Part shown: one piece after another, positions 1 to 6,836 of the stretch
Position numbering within the stretch: the first letter of the stretch is position 1
Layout: every line of letters begins with the position of its first letter
Assembly (NCBI GenBank): GCA_027356675.1
Contig: DAHVXO010000064.1
Span: forward strand, 1 to 13,956
Length of the DNA stretch: 13,956 nucleotides
Reading direction: 5' to 3'
Source: Symbiobacteriaceae bacterium
GTDB lineage: Bacteria > Bacillota_E > Symbiobacteriia > Symbiobacteriales > Symbiobacteriaceae
The notes under the pieces: model-generated
Databases searched by the model: none
Told to the model about the DNA's origin: nothing
The model's input: only the letters and a program-made list of their open reading frames with translations
Translations under genes and position numbers: made by a program

Positions 1-875
1 CGCAGAAACCCGAGGATTCTGGGCAGAAAACCTATGCCCATAAAGCCATCGACCCCGGAACTGAGGAAGGACGCGTCGCCTACTGGAAGAGCTGGGACGC
101 GCAAATCAAGCGCATGGCCGGTGTCTTGGCCACCCAAATTGGTCAGGAGTTCGCGGTTGAACGGGACGAACTGGTCAAGGCTCTGGGTGACAGTGCAGAC
201 CTGATCCCCACCAATTGGGCCAGTAAACTGGATGGGGTACTGGTGGCCGCCAGGCCCCGATGGGTGGCTCTGCTTACTGGTGCGGGTGTGGCCGCCATTC
301 AGCAGTTTGGGCCACCCGTGTTCGACGCACTCAAGGCGCAGGCCAAGAGCATTCGGGCGCCGAGCCGCAAGGAACTCAATGCATCGTTTGACCCATGGAC
401 GCAGGCCATTCAAACCTACCTGGGTACTCGGACGGCCCAGCAGGTGACTCAGATCGAGGACACCACCAAGCGGGCGATAGCGAGCCTGATCGGCGAGGAC
501 TTCGCTGCCGGCTCCACGATTGCGGAGATGGCCGCGAACCTATACGGCCTGCCCGAGATCGGCATGGCCCGGGGCGAACTGATCGCCATCACCGAAACAA
601 CCGCACTCGCCAATTACGCGGGCCTGACCGCAGCGGGGCAGTCGGGGGTGGACGCCAAGAAGAGATGGCTATCGAGCCGAGATAACCGGGTTCGGGAGAC
701 GCACGACCTCGCCGATAAGATATACTCCGAGGTCGGGATCAATCTCAAGGACCCGTTTCAGGTGGGAAACTCCTACCTGATGCACCCAGGGGATGCGTCA
801 CTGGGAGCACAGGCCAAGGAGGTCGTGCGTTGCAGGTGTACTCTGGTCTACCAGGTCAATATGCCGGAGGAATGA
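1..875 (+). CDS. MuF/SPP1 gp7-like phage head morphogenesis protein, C-terminal part (5' partial)
   Basis: The frame is open from base 3, so the gene enters from outside the window. The ATG at 114 is internal, because 37 in-frame codons precede it with no stop and no SD. 290 residues are visible. The last third carries the signature of the Mu gpF/SPP1 gp7 minor head family: a Trp-Leu followed by an Asp-Asn-Arg-Val-Arg-x-x-His block (about 662-707), a later His-Pro-Gly-Asp (about 781-793), and a Cys-Arg-Cys near the C-terminus (about 830-838). In that family these proteins sit inside the capsid near the portal and aid assembly or DNA ejection. The upstream part is helical with a Trp-rich stretch and resembles linkers where a MuF domain follows a portal domain, so a portal-MuF fusion is possible; that is inference. 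The gene directly precedes capsid genes, as expected. Family confidence is high; exact architecture is unknown. Confidence 0.82.
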   Translation, partial: QKPEDSGQKTYAHKAIDPGTEEGRVAYWKSWDAQIKRMAGVLATQIGQEFAVERDELVKALGDSADLIPTNWASKLDGVLVAARPRWVALLTGAGVAAIQQFGPPVFDALKAQAKSIRAPSRKELNASFDPWTQAIQTYLGTRTAQQVTQIEDTTKRAIASLIGEDFAAGSTIAEMAANLYGLPEIGMARGELIAITETTALANYAGLTAAGQSGVDAKKRWLSSRDNRVRETHDLADKIYSEVGINLKDPFQVGNSYLMHPGDASLGAQAKEVVRCRCTLVYQVNMPEE

Positions 876-911
876 GTGCGGGCGCCACAGGACGCCGTTT
901 TCATGACTACG

Positions 912-920
912 AAAGGGGGT
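912..920 (+). promoter_or_regulatory. Strong G-run ribosome binding site AAAGGGGGT
   Basis: This is one base from the ideal AAAGGAGGT. The central G can form a G-U pair with the anti-SD. It decides the start of the following gene (ATG 928 rather than GTG 925). The same nine bases recur at 1309-1317 and, on the minus strand, at 9066-9058. Confidence 0.7.
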
Positions 921-927
921 TTTTGTG

Positions 928-1269
928 ATGGCGGTTCTCTCGATTCAGGATGTGACCACCGCTGGTCTCAATCCGAGCTTTGTGGCTGCCAATGTAGGCG
1001 GTGACAGCTTTCCGAACGACGGGCAAACTTCGTTCCGGATCAAGAACGGCGGGGCCGCATCGATCACGGTCACGGTCAACAGCGTTGCGCCATGCAACTA
1101 TGGATTCGATCATGACATTGCGGTCACAGTTGGCATTGGTGCCGATATCACGATCGGCCCATTCAGCAAAGCGCGATTCAACAACAGTGCGGGGCAAGTC
1201 GGCGTCACCTATACCGATGTGACGAGCGTCACGGTTGCTGCAATCCGTCAGGTATCGGCTCCGAACTAA
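928..1269 (+). CDS. Small beta-rich phage structural protein, decoration-like
   Basis: This is a 113-residue protein. ATG 928 is preferred over GTG 925 because the SD AAAGGGGGT (912-920) leaves 7 bases to the ATG but only 4 to the GTG. The sequence is rich in Val, Thr, Ala and Gly with alternating hydrophobic residues, suggesting a beta-sandwich. It contains a Lys-Asn-Gly-Gly core and an Ile-Gly-Pro-Phe turn. Similar short beta proteins are common among head genes of siphoviruses and are usually left hypothetical; some decorate the capsid surface. It lies ahead of the protease and capsid genes, whereas decoration genes more often follow or sit beside the capsid gene, so the role is inferred. 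A terminator-like hairpin follows immediately, giving it a separate transcriptional boundary from the protease. Confidence 0.75.
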   Translation: MAVLSIQDVTTAGLNPSFVAANVGGDSFPNDGQTSFRIKNGGAASITVTVNSVAPCNYGFDHDIAVTVGIGADITIGPFSKARFNNSAGQVGVTYTDVTSVTVAAIRQVSAPN

Positions 1270-1276
1270 ACCAACC

Positions 1277-1298
1277 AGGCGCCTGTAAGGCGCCTTTT
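1277..1298 (+). terminator. Rho-independent terminator-like hairpin after the first small head gene
   Basis: A perfect 7-bp stem AGGCGCC/GGCGCCT (1277-1283 and 1289-1295) closes a 5-base loop and runs directly into TTTT (1295-1298). It lies 7 bases after the TAA of the preceding gene and before the SD of the protease gene. As the operon continues, it probably acts as a partial terminator or attenuator. Confidence 0.7.
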
Positions 1299-1323
1299 CA
1301 CGTCGCGGAAAGGGGGTAAGCAG

Positions 1324-2664
1324 ATGCCAAGCAAACGAGCGCCGGCTGAAATGTTTCTGCCGTTCGTCGAATCCAAGATCCTCAGCGACGAGCAGGGGAC
1401 GTTCGAAGGCTACCTGAGCGTCAAGAACAACATCGACCTCGGTAACGACCGTGTCAAGGACGGTGCGTTCACCAAGACCATTCAAAGCTGGGGTGCCAAG
1501 TTCATTCAGCAGAAGTGGATGCCATTCCTCTGGCAGCATGACCCGACCAAGCCGATTGGCGGCATCACGGAACTACGCGAGGACGCCAAAGGCCTCTACA
1601 TCAAGGGTTTTTTTGACCTAGACATCCAGCAGGGTCAGGAGGCCTATTCCGGGTTCAAGAAGGGCTATCTGTCCGGCCTCAGCATGGGCTACGAGACTAT
1701 CAAGAAGGCTTTCGATGGCCAAATTCGCGACCTGCTGGAGGTCAAGCTCTGGGAGGGCAGCGCCGCCACATTTCCGATGAACGAGGAGGCGGGGACGACG
1801 AGCGTCAAGGCGATTGGCACGATGGAAGGCCTGGGTTTCAGCTATGAGGACATTCTCTGGGTGCTCGGCCAGGCGGTCGCCGAAATCGAGCGATACCCAG
1901 ATGAGTGGGATACAGACTGGATGCGCCCCCGCTACTGGAAGACCGCCACATATTCAACTGCGGTGATTGTTGAGGATTCCAAGTCGGCCGGTCAGCTCTA
2001 CAAGGTCCCATACACACTCACAGACGATGGCATGATCACTCTGGGCGACATGGAACCCGTGCAGATCGCCTATGTGACGATGGCCAAGGCGATCGAGCAG
2101 CTCAAAAAGCAAGGGCTGTCCGAAGCCGAAGCTAAGGACCTGATTCGCATTCTGAGTTTGCGGTCCGAAGGCAAGGCCGGCTGGGATGCGCTGCTGCGCA
2201 ACATTGCCGAGGGCAAGGCCGGACGCCGGAATTCTGCCAACGACCTGACCAACATCCACTCAGCCATGAAGGCAATGATGGGCCTCATGGACTCCGGGGA
2301 CATGTCGCCCATGATGGATCACATGTCGACCCTGATGAATCCCGAACACCTCGGGCCCTGCATGACCAAAATGGCGGTTCGCCTGGACGACACCCAGCGG
2401 GCCGCTTTGCTTTCGGCACTCCAGGGGAGTGAGCCGGGCGACAAGTCCGCCTCTGCGCCGGGCGCCGCGGCCGCGGTGAACCACCCAGAGGGAACGAAGG
2501 GCGCCCACTCGCCGACCGGAGCCGCTGACGCCAACACAACGGCAATCGCCCGGATGGCCACCGAGGCGCTCGCTCTGCTGTCCAAGGCAGCCGGCGCTCC
2601 TTCGAGCACCACTGATCCGGCAGCGGAGGTCAAGGCGCTACTCGCCAAGGCCGCGGGGAACTAG
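1324..2664 (+). CDS. HK97-family prohead protease with long C-terminal extension
   Basis: This is a serine protease that matures the procapsid by trimming the capsid protein's delta domain and itself. Residues about 15-160 match the HK97 gp4/herpesvirus-like fold: Phe-Glu-Gly-Tyr near 27-30, Asp-Arg-Val-x-x-Gly-Ala-Phe near 42-49, the putative catalytic His72 in Leu-Trp-Gln-His-Asp, the probable nucleophile Ser120 in Gly-Leu-Ser-Met-Gly-Tyr, and Leu-Trp-Glu-x-Ser...Pro-Met-Asn-Glu-Glu-Ala ending at 156. The start has an AAAGGGGGT SD (1309-1317), 6 bases away. Typical family members are about 200 residues; this one has 446. The extra part holds a Trp/Tyr-rich segment (about 190-245), a Met-rich stretch (315-350, 11 Met in 36), and an Ala-rich low-complexity tail. 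The extension may serve as scaffold, but the capsid protein also keeps its own delta domain. The capsid gene follows after 18 bases. Confidence 0.92.
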   Translation: MPSKRAPAEMFLPFVESKILSDEQGTFEGYLSVKNNIDLGNDRVKDGAFTKTIQSWGAKFIQQKWMPFLWQHDPTKPIGGITELREDAKGLYIKGFFDLDIQQGQEAYSGFKKGYLSGLSMGYETIKKAFDGQIRDLLEVKLWEGSAATFPMNEEAGTTSVKAIGTMEGLGFSYEDILWVLGQAVAEIERYPDEWDTDWMRPRYWKTATYSTAVIVEDSKSAGQLYKVPYTLTDDGMITLGDMEPVQIAYVTMAKAIEQLKKQGLSEAEAKDLIRILSLRSEGKAGWDALLRNIAEGKAGRRNSANDLTNIHSAMKAMMGLMDSGDMSPMMDHMSTLMNPEHLGPCMTKMAVRLDDTQRAALLSALQGSEPGDKSASAPGAAAAVNHPEGTKGAHSPTGAADANTTAIARMATEALALLSKAAGAPSSTTDPAAEVKALLAKAAGN

Positions 2665-2682
2665 TGAAGGGAGTGGACGAAC

Positions 2683-3879
2683 ATGGCTGATCCTGTCGAG
2701 AACTTCTCCTGGGTCGAATTCAAGGCCCTGGCTGAGAAGATCATGACCAATACCCAGACCCTGCGCACCGAATTCGACGCCAACAAGGGCGTCGAGGATT
2801 CCCGGTTCAAGGAGATCGAGGCCCGCATCAACACCGAGTTTACTAGTCTCAAGGAAATGGTCAACAAGCTCGGTGAAACCAAGGTCATTAGCGGCCTGCC
2901 CGGCAGCACGCAGAACCTGCCCCCGGATCAGAAGGCCATGCAACGCAAGGCGGCGCAGGAAAAGTTTCTGCGGACCGGCGATGCAGCTGAACTCAAGGCG
3001 CTTGGTGAGACCACGGACCCGCAGGGCGGCTATCTGGTCACCATCGATTTCCGCAACCAGATTGTCCAGAAGCTGCCCGGCCTGACGGCGATCCGCCGCC
3101 GGGCTTTTGTTTTCCCAACCTCGGCCACGGAAGTGTCCGTGCCCAAGATCACGGGTGGCGATGACGTCAATCCGTCCGATGTCACCGTGACCTGGATGGG
3201 CGGCGACGACGGCAACAGCACCGCCGGATCCACGCAGCCCAACTTCGGCTCCGAGATCATGCCCGTCAACACCGTCATGGCCACCGTTGCGCTCGGCAAC
3301 GACCTGCTGGAGGATGCCGTGTTCCCGCTGGAGTCGATCCTGACGACCAAGGTCGCGCAGGCGTTCGGCCTGGACGAGGACAACCAGTTCCTCAACGGCA
3401 GCGGCATCAAGAAGCCGAAGGGCATCTTGACCGAGGGCGGCATCACCACTGTCAACAGTGGCAATGCCTCCGCCCTGACCGACAACGGTCTGGTCGACCT
3501 GGTCTTCAGCCTGCCTGCCCAGTATCTGCCGAACGCGGCCTTCATTATGAAGCGCGCCACCGAGGGCGCCGCCCGGAAGCTGAAGGACAGCTACGGCCGG
3601 TATCTCTGGGGCTGGGATTTGGTGCCCGGATCTCCGGCGAAGCTCCTGGGCTATGACGTCCTTGACGACGAGTACATGCCTGCCATCGCTGCCGGCAAGA
3701 TCCCGATCCTGTTTGGCGATCTCAGCTATTACTGGATCGCCGAGCGCCTGGAGATGACCGTTCAGGTGCTGCGTGAGACCAAGGCCAAGCAGAACCAGAC
3801 CGAGTTTGTGTTCCGGCGCCGCATCGGCGGCCAGGCCGTTGGAAACTTCTCCTTGCGCAGCCAGACCATCAGCGCCTAG
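2683..3879 (+). CDS. HK97-fold major capsid protein
   Basis: This 398-residue protein is the main shell subunit. Residues 1 to about 105 are charged and helical with few aromatics, as in the HK97 delta domain that scaffolds assembly and is then cleaved. The mature part begins near Thr-Asp-Pro-Gln-Gly-Gly-Tyr-Leu-Val (111-119), the usual start of the HK97 N-arm. Further hallmarks are an Asp-Leu-Leu-Glu-Asp segment in the spine helix region, an Asn-Gly-Ser-Gly...Pro-Lys-Gly-Ile-Leu (E-loop/P-domain region of the family), and a Gly-Asp-Leu-Ser-Tyr-Tyr near the C-terminus. Length is normal. The start has an AAGGGAGTGG SD. It sits next to its protease and is followed by the strongest hairpin terminator in the window, fitting a highly expressed gene. 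Whether the HK97 covalent crosslink exists cannot be judged. Confidence 0.95.
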   Translation: MADPVENFSWVEFKALAEKIMTNTQTLRTEFDANKGVEDSRFKEIEARINTEFTSLKEMVNKLGETKVISGLPGSTQNLPPDQKAMQRKAAQEKFLRTGDAAELKALGETTDPQGGYLVTIDFRNQIVQKLPGLTAIRRRAFVFPTSATEVSVPKITGGDDVNPSDVTVTWMGGDDGNSTAGSTQPNFGSEIMPVNTVMATVALGNDLLEDAVFPLESILTTKVAQAFGLDEDNQFLNGSGIKKPKGILTEGGITTVNSGNASALTDNGLVDLVFSLPAQYLPNAAFIMKRATEGAARKLKDSYGRYLWGWDLVPGSPAKLLGYDVLDDEYMPAIAAGKIPILFGDLSYYWIAERLEMTVQVLRETKAKQNQTEFVFRRRIGGQAVGNFSLRSQTISA

Positions 3880-3888
3880 TCCACCTGA

Positions 3889-3926
3889 GCATCAGGCACT
3901 CCTTGTGGGTGCCTGATGCCTTTTAT
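3889..3926 (+). terminator. Strong rho-independent terminator after the capsid gene
   Basis: A perfect 11-bp stem GCATCAGGCAC/GTGCCTGATGC (3889-3899 and 3909-3919) has a 9-base loop and is followed by CTTTTAT. It starts 9 bases after the capsid stop codon. Downstream genes on the same strand must be reached by read-through or from a promoter I cannot see. Confidence 0.85.
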
Positions 3927-3944
3927 GAAGGGAGTGAGTGATCC

Positions 3945-4364
3945 ATGGCTTTTTACCATGACGTGAAGAACAACATCAAGATCCTGGAGCACATTCCAGC
4001 TGCCCGCCGGACGGCTGCTGGCGCCATCAACGGTACGACTGTGGACTTGCAGGGTCAGGCCATCACCAATCTGTCGTTTCTGATCAGCGCGGGTACTGTG
4101 ACGACCGCCACCCTGGACGCCAATGTCCAGTGGTCCGACGACAACAGCACCTGGACGAACGAGGCCACCGGCGGTGCCAACGATACGGCCATCACCCAGC
4201 TGAGTGCGGCCGGCCGTGCCCGTTTGCATGTACCGGTGCCGACCCATCGCTACTACCGGACGGTGGGCACCGTAGGCGGTGCCACGCCCACGGTCGACTT
4301 TGGTGTTGTCGCTGTCCTGGGTGGCACTCGTCATCTGCCGATTTCCTATAGCGCTGGCGAGTAG
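3945..4364 (+). CDS. Beta-rich phage head protein, possible decoration protein
   Basis: This is a 139-residue protein with start ATG 3945 and SD GAAGGGAGTGA about 10 bases upstream. The sequence alternates Thr/Val/Ala strands with a Gln-Trp-Ser-Asp-Asp-Asn-Ser-Thr-Trp turn (about 62-70) and ends in Gly-Gly-Thr-Arg-His-Leu-Pro. This pattern, a beta-sandwich around a Ser-Asp-Asp core, is seen in many small hypothetical proteins just downstream of HK97-type capsid genes. Its location right after the capsid gene and beta-only character suggest a shell decoration or stabilising role; this is inference. It has no signal peptide or membrane segment. Confidence 0.72.
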   Translation: MAFYHDVKNNIKILEHIPAARRTAAGAINGTTVDLQGQAITNLSFLISAGTVTTATLDANVQWSDDNSTWTNEATGGANDTAITQLSAAGRARLHVPVPTHRYYRTVGTVGGATPTVDFGVVAVLGGTRHLPISYSAGE

Positions 4365-4372
4365 GTGACGGC

Positions 4373-4636
4373 ATGAAGACGGTGCGATTCATCCGGGCAG
4401 GCGTCTGCTATGGCGAACCCGTTGCCGCTCCGGGGCGCACCTATGCCCCAACGGTTGGCGACGAACGGACCTTCGAGGACGCCATCGCCCAGGACCTGAT
4501 CGACACCGGCTATGCCGAAAGTGTGGAGGGCGCTTCTGAGGAGGCGCCCTCTGCTTCGGTTGGGCCGGCTCAAACACAGGCTTTCACGTCATCGCCGGAA
4601 ACGAAACCGACACGAGCACCGCGGCGGAAGGGGTGA
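4373..4636 (+). CDS. Small phage protein of unknown function in the head region
   Basis: This is an 87-residue protein starting 9 bases after the preceding stop, with only a weak SD (GGTGA). The N-terminal 50 residues look like a compact domain with beta strands (Val-Arg-Phe near the start, a Tyr-Gly-Glu-Pro turn) and a final helix ending in a Leu-Ile-Asp-Thr-Gly-Tyr-Ala-Glu segment. This resembles short phage proteins found between capsid and connector genes whose role is not established. The C-terminal third is Ser/Thr/Pro/Glu-rich and ends Arg-Arg-Lys-Gly, probably disordered. A coding-strand hairpin (4526-4551) lies inside the gene. Its product is likely made with its neighbours, but no specific function can be given. 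Confidence 0.7.
   Translation: MKTVRFIRAGVCYGEPVAAPGRTYAPTVGDERTFEDAIAQDLIDTGYAESVEGASEEAPSASVGPAQTQAFTSSPETKPTRAPRRKG
4526..4551 (+). repeat. Intragenic inverted repeat (8-bp stem)
   Basis: GAGGGCGC (4526-4533) pairs perfectly with GCGCCCTC (4544-4551) across a 10-base loop. It lies within the coding sequence of the small head gene at 4373-4636 and has no T-run after it, so it is not a typical terminator. It could affect mRNA stability or be chance in GC-rich DNA. Confidence 0.4.
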
Positions 4637-4644
4637 GATAGGGT

Positions 4645-5136
4645 ATGTCCTATGGTCAGATGTCTGCCCGCAGCGAACGGGTTGTCAAAAGTGATGACAC
4701 CGAAGTGCGGGAGTTTACGGATGTATGGGGCACAAAGGATGATGTGGCTGCCAGCACGGATATCGGTTCATTCACTCTGATCGCCCTCGTCAAGCGGCTC
4801 TTGCAGCGGTGGACAACCGGTGTCGGAATCATCGCCAATCCGGTTGTGGGTGCCCATGCCAACGCTTGGTCAGCCGCGGCTGTGGGCATCGACGGAACCT
4901 CTACCGCCTTGGATGCGCAGTACACACCGTTCGTGAGTGCCTTTGGCAATGCCAGTGCCGCCACTACGATCACCCTGCAATATAGCCAGAACGGAGTCAA
5001 CTACTATGACGGCCCGAATCAGGCCCTAGGCGCCGCTGGCGATTTTCGCATTGACGCGACCGTGGGTGCGCGGTATGCCCGGCTGAAGTCCAGTGCGGCC
5101 GCCACGATCACGGCCACACTCGCCGGCAAGAGTTAG
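4645..5136 (+). CDS. Phage structural protein with C-terminal beta-sandwich, unknown role
   Basis: This is a 163-residue protein starting at ATG 4645, with SD GAAGGGGTGAG (4627-4637) overlapping the end of the previous gene. The first 55 residues are polar and then helical, with Leu-Val-Lys-Arg-Leu-Leu-Gln-Arg-Trp at about 49-57. From about residue 70 the sequence becomes beta-rich: Gly-Asn-Ala-Ser-Ala-Ala-Thr-Thr-Ile-Thr, then a Ser-Gln-Asn-Gly-Val-Asn-Tyr-Tyr-Asp motif, then Ala-Arg-Tyr-Ala-Arg-Leu-Lys-Ser. The Ser-x-(Asp/Asn)-Gly-x-Asn-(Phe/Tyr)-Tyr pattern with a late Tyr-x-Arg-Leu is widespread in small phage head-region beta-sandwich proteins. It is a second decoration or head-fibre candidate after the capsid gene. 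The precise role is not established. Confidence 0.7.
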   Translation: MSYGQMSARSERVVKSDDTEVREFTDVWGTKDDVAASTDIGSFTLIALVKRLLQRWTTGVGIIANPVVGAHANAWSAAAVGIDGTSTALDAQYTPFVSAFGNASAATTITLQYSQNGVNYYDGPNQALGAAGDFRIDATVGARYARLKSSAAATITATLAGKS

Positions 5137-5149
5137 GGGGGAGTGACCC

Positions 5150-5767
5150 GTGGCCATCACGCCCAGTATCAGGGCGCTCATCACCCTGGATGAGTATAAG
5201 CGGTTCAAGGATCCGTCCACCCCGGCCGCTGGACAGCTGACCAACAACGATGAGCACTTCCAGTTTTTGATCAATGCGGTTGGTGATGTATTCCGCACCT
5301 ATTGCAATCTGCCGCTCATCGTGGAGGACGACACCGAACTGCGCGATGGAGACGGGACCAGTAGCGCGTTGTGGCTCTACCGCTATCCAGTTGTGACGGG
5401 AACGGGCATCACATTTTCCGCGACCGAAGACCGCGGATTCGGACCGGTCGCGCTCACGCTGGGTACGGATTTCAAACTCCGGGCCGATACCGGCGAGTTG
5501 GTGCGCATTACCGGCATTCAGGCTTACAAATGGCCAGAGGGTATCCAAAACCTGAGCATCACCTACCGGGCTGGTCGGTGGGCCAGTACTGCAGTCGTGG
5601 ACCCCGACATGAAGCTTTGGGCTTGTCGAGCGACGGACTGGCTGAACGACATGGGACCGGCCATCTACGGTGCGAGGCTGGAAGGTCCCAACATCGTGCG
5701 CCCGGATGATATGCCGCGGCCCATCAAGTTGGGCCTGCAGCGCTATCGCCGTTATGCGAGGGTGTAG
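5150..5767 (+). CDS. Head-tail connector (adaptor) protein, HK97 gp6-like
   Basis: This 205-residue protein probably forms the ring directly beneath the portal that joins head and tail. The start is GTG 5150, with a TAGGGGGGAGTGA SD directly ahead (the G-run overlaps the previous stop). The N-terminus is a helical region with Asp-Glu-Tyr-Lys-Arg-Phe (about 14-19), followed by a helix ending Phe-Arg-Thr-Tyr-Cys-Asn, the common 'ID..Yc.R.f' position of gp6/phiE125 gp8-type connectors. A beta-rich middle follows, with Leu-Tyr-Arg-Tyr-Pro-Val near 76-81 and Gly-Thr-Asp-Phe-Lys-Leu. After an Ile-Thr-Tyr-Arg-Ala-Gly strand (about 137-142) comes a helical C-terminus. Length and place after head genes fit. 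The next gene starts 2 bases after its stop, so the two are probably co-translated. Confidence 0.82.
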   Translation: MAITPSIRALITLDEYKRFKDPSTPAAGQLTNNDEHFQFLINAVGDVFRTYCNLPLIVEDDTELRDGDGTSSALWLYRYPVVTGTGITFSATEDRGFGPVALTLGTDFKLRADTGELVRITGIQAYKWPEGIQNLSITYRAGRWASTAVVDPDMKLWACRATDWLNDMGPAIYGARLEGPNIVRPDDMPRPIKLGLQRYRRYARV

Positions 5768-5769
5768 CC

Positions 5770-6390
5770 ATGCCAGTCAACATCAAAGTCACCGTAGTTA
5801 TCTCCAAACGTCTCCAGGAGGCCGCTAGTCGGGCGCCTCAAGTCGTGCTGAACCACCTACGCAAGGCGATGAACGCTTCGATCCTGGAGACTGAGACCAG
5901 GATCAAGGAGTACATCACCGAGATTGGTTTGATCAAGGACGGTCGGCTACGCAACAGCATCCACGGTCGCATAGTGAGTGCCAACATCCGCCAGATCAAG
6001 GGCGAAGTCGCAACCGCGAACGTCAAGTACGCCCGCATCCAGGAGTATGGCGGCACCATCGTACCCAAGAACGGTCAGGCTTTGGCGATCCCATTCAACA
6101 AGGAATCGGCGCAGGTGCAGATGTACGGCTCTCTCCGCAATGTGGAGGGCTTGTATGTCATCCGTCGGGGAGCGAACGAAGGATTTGGCGGCGCCGCATT
6201 TCTGGTGAGCAGCAAGAACCCAAAACTCGGTTGGACGTTGGTCAAGTCGGTCTACATCAAGGAGAAACGGTACATGCGTACCGGCTTCGATCGGGCCCGG
6301 CCGCGCATCCTCGAGTTCTTTCGGCTGGCCACACAGCGCGCACTGAAGGCCGTCTTTGGCGTGGGGGAGGGGACAGCGTCCGATGAATGA
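5770..6390 (+). CDS. HK97 gp10-like head-tail joining/neck protein
   Basis: This is a 206-residue protein. Members of the HK97 gp10 family act at the head-tail interface or in tail completion. The N-terminal strand plus helix is followed by a Gly-Arg-Leu-Arg-Asn-Ser-Ile motif (about 58-64) and then by the family's typical Tyr-Ala-x-x-x-Glu-Tyr-Gly-Gly (about 80-88). The C-terminus has Lys-Arg-Tyr-Met-Arg-Thr-Gly-Phe before a final helix, matching the usual 'p.pFlrpA' position of gp10-like proteins. The protein is longer than many relatives because of a roughly 60-residue insertion between the two motifs (about 95-150). The start lies 2 bases after the connector stop with a weak SD, and its end overlaps the next gene by 8 bases, both signs of translational coupling. 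Confidence 0.82.
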   Translation: MPVNIKVTVVISKRLQEAASRAPQVVLNHLRKAMNASILETETRIKEYITEIGLIKDGRLRNSIHGRIVSANIRQIKGEVATANVKYARIQEYGGTIVPKNGQALAIPFNKESAQVQMYGSLRNVEGLYVIRRGANEGFGGAAFLVSSKNPKLGWTLVKSVYIKEKRYMRTGFDRARPRILEFFRLATQRALKAVFGVGEGTASDE

Positions 6391-6823
6391 CGTCATCAAC
6401 AGTCATGTCGATGCCATCAAGGCCGTAGTCCCGGCCGCTACGTTCAAGGAAATTTGGACCTACGACCGAGGCCGGGTGGATGTGCTGCCCGGCGTGACGA
6501 TGGCTTGGACCGGCGCCAAACGTGTCGACGATTACGGCATCCGAACCGAACGGCACCGCCACGAATGGTACCACACCTACACGGTCAGGCTCTGGTTTCG
6601 CACGGACACATCAGATAGCGCCAACAACGACCGCGACATGCGCGCCGGCATCGAGGTGTTCATCGATGCGTTTGAGGCGGATCCCACTTTGGGCGGCAAG
6701 GTGAACGGATCGGGCATCATCAAGATCGACCCGCCGTCACAGTTCCAGAACACAGGCGGGAAAATCGTCGGCCAGGGCGTGGACATAACGGTGGTCATCA
6801 AAGCGTTCGGTGCCTGGCAATAG
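6383..6823 (+). CDS. Tail terminator / tail completion protein (gpU/HK97 gp11-like position)
   Basis: This is a 146-residue protein. ATG 6383 is chosen because SD GGGGGAGGGG (6362-6371) sits about 11 bases upstream and gives an 8-base overlap with the previous gene. The more distal TTG at 6356 has no SD and would lie deep in that gene. The N-terminal helix is followed by alternating strands, a Trp-Tyr-His-Thr-Tyr-Thr-Val-Arg-Leu-Trp-Phe strand (about 62-72), a helix with Met-Arg-Ala-Gly-Ile-Glu-Val-Phe-Ile-Asp-Ala-Phe, and a final beta strand. This layout and position, between gp10-like and major tail protein genes, are those of tail terminators, which cap the tube and fix its end. Identity rests mainly on synteny and secondary structure. 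Confidence 0.68.
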   Translation: MNDVINSHVDAIKAVVPAATFKEIWTYDRGRVDVLPGVTMAWTGAKRVDDYGIRTERHRHEWYHTYTVRLWFRTDTSDSANNDRDMRAGIEVFIDAFEADPTLGGKVNGSGIIKIDPPSQFQNTGGKIVGQGVDITVVIKAFGAWQ

Positions 6824-6836
6824 GGGGGGTGAGACA

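Noticed and set aside
876..911. Short GC inverted repeat with GTTTT after the minor head gene (about 882-905)
   Set aside because: The stem is only about 4 perfect base pairs (GGCG/CGCC); too weak to call a terminator.
907..1539. Long minus-strand open frame of 210 codons opposite the first small head gene and protease start
   Set aside because: It overlaps two well-supported plus-strand genes, their SDs and a terminator. It has no recognisable domain and is best explained as a shadow of GC-rich coding DNA.
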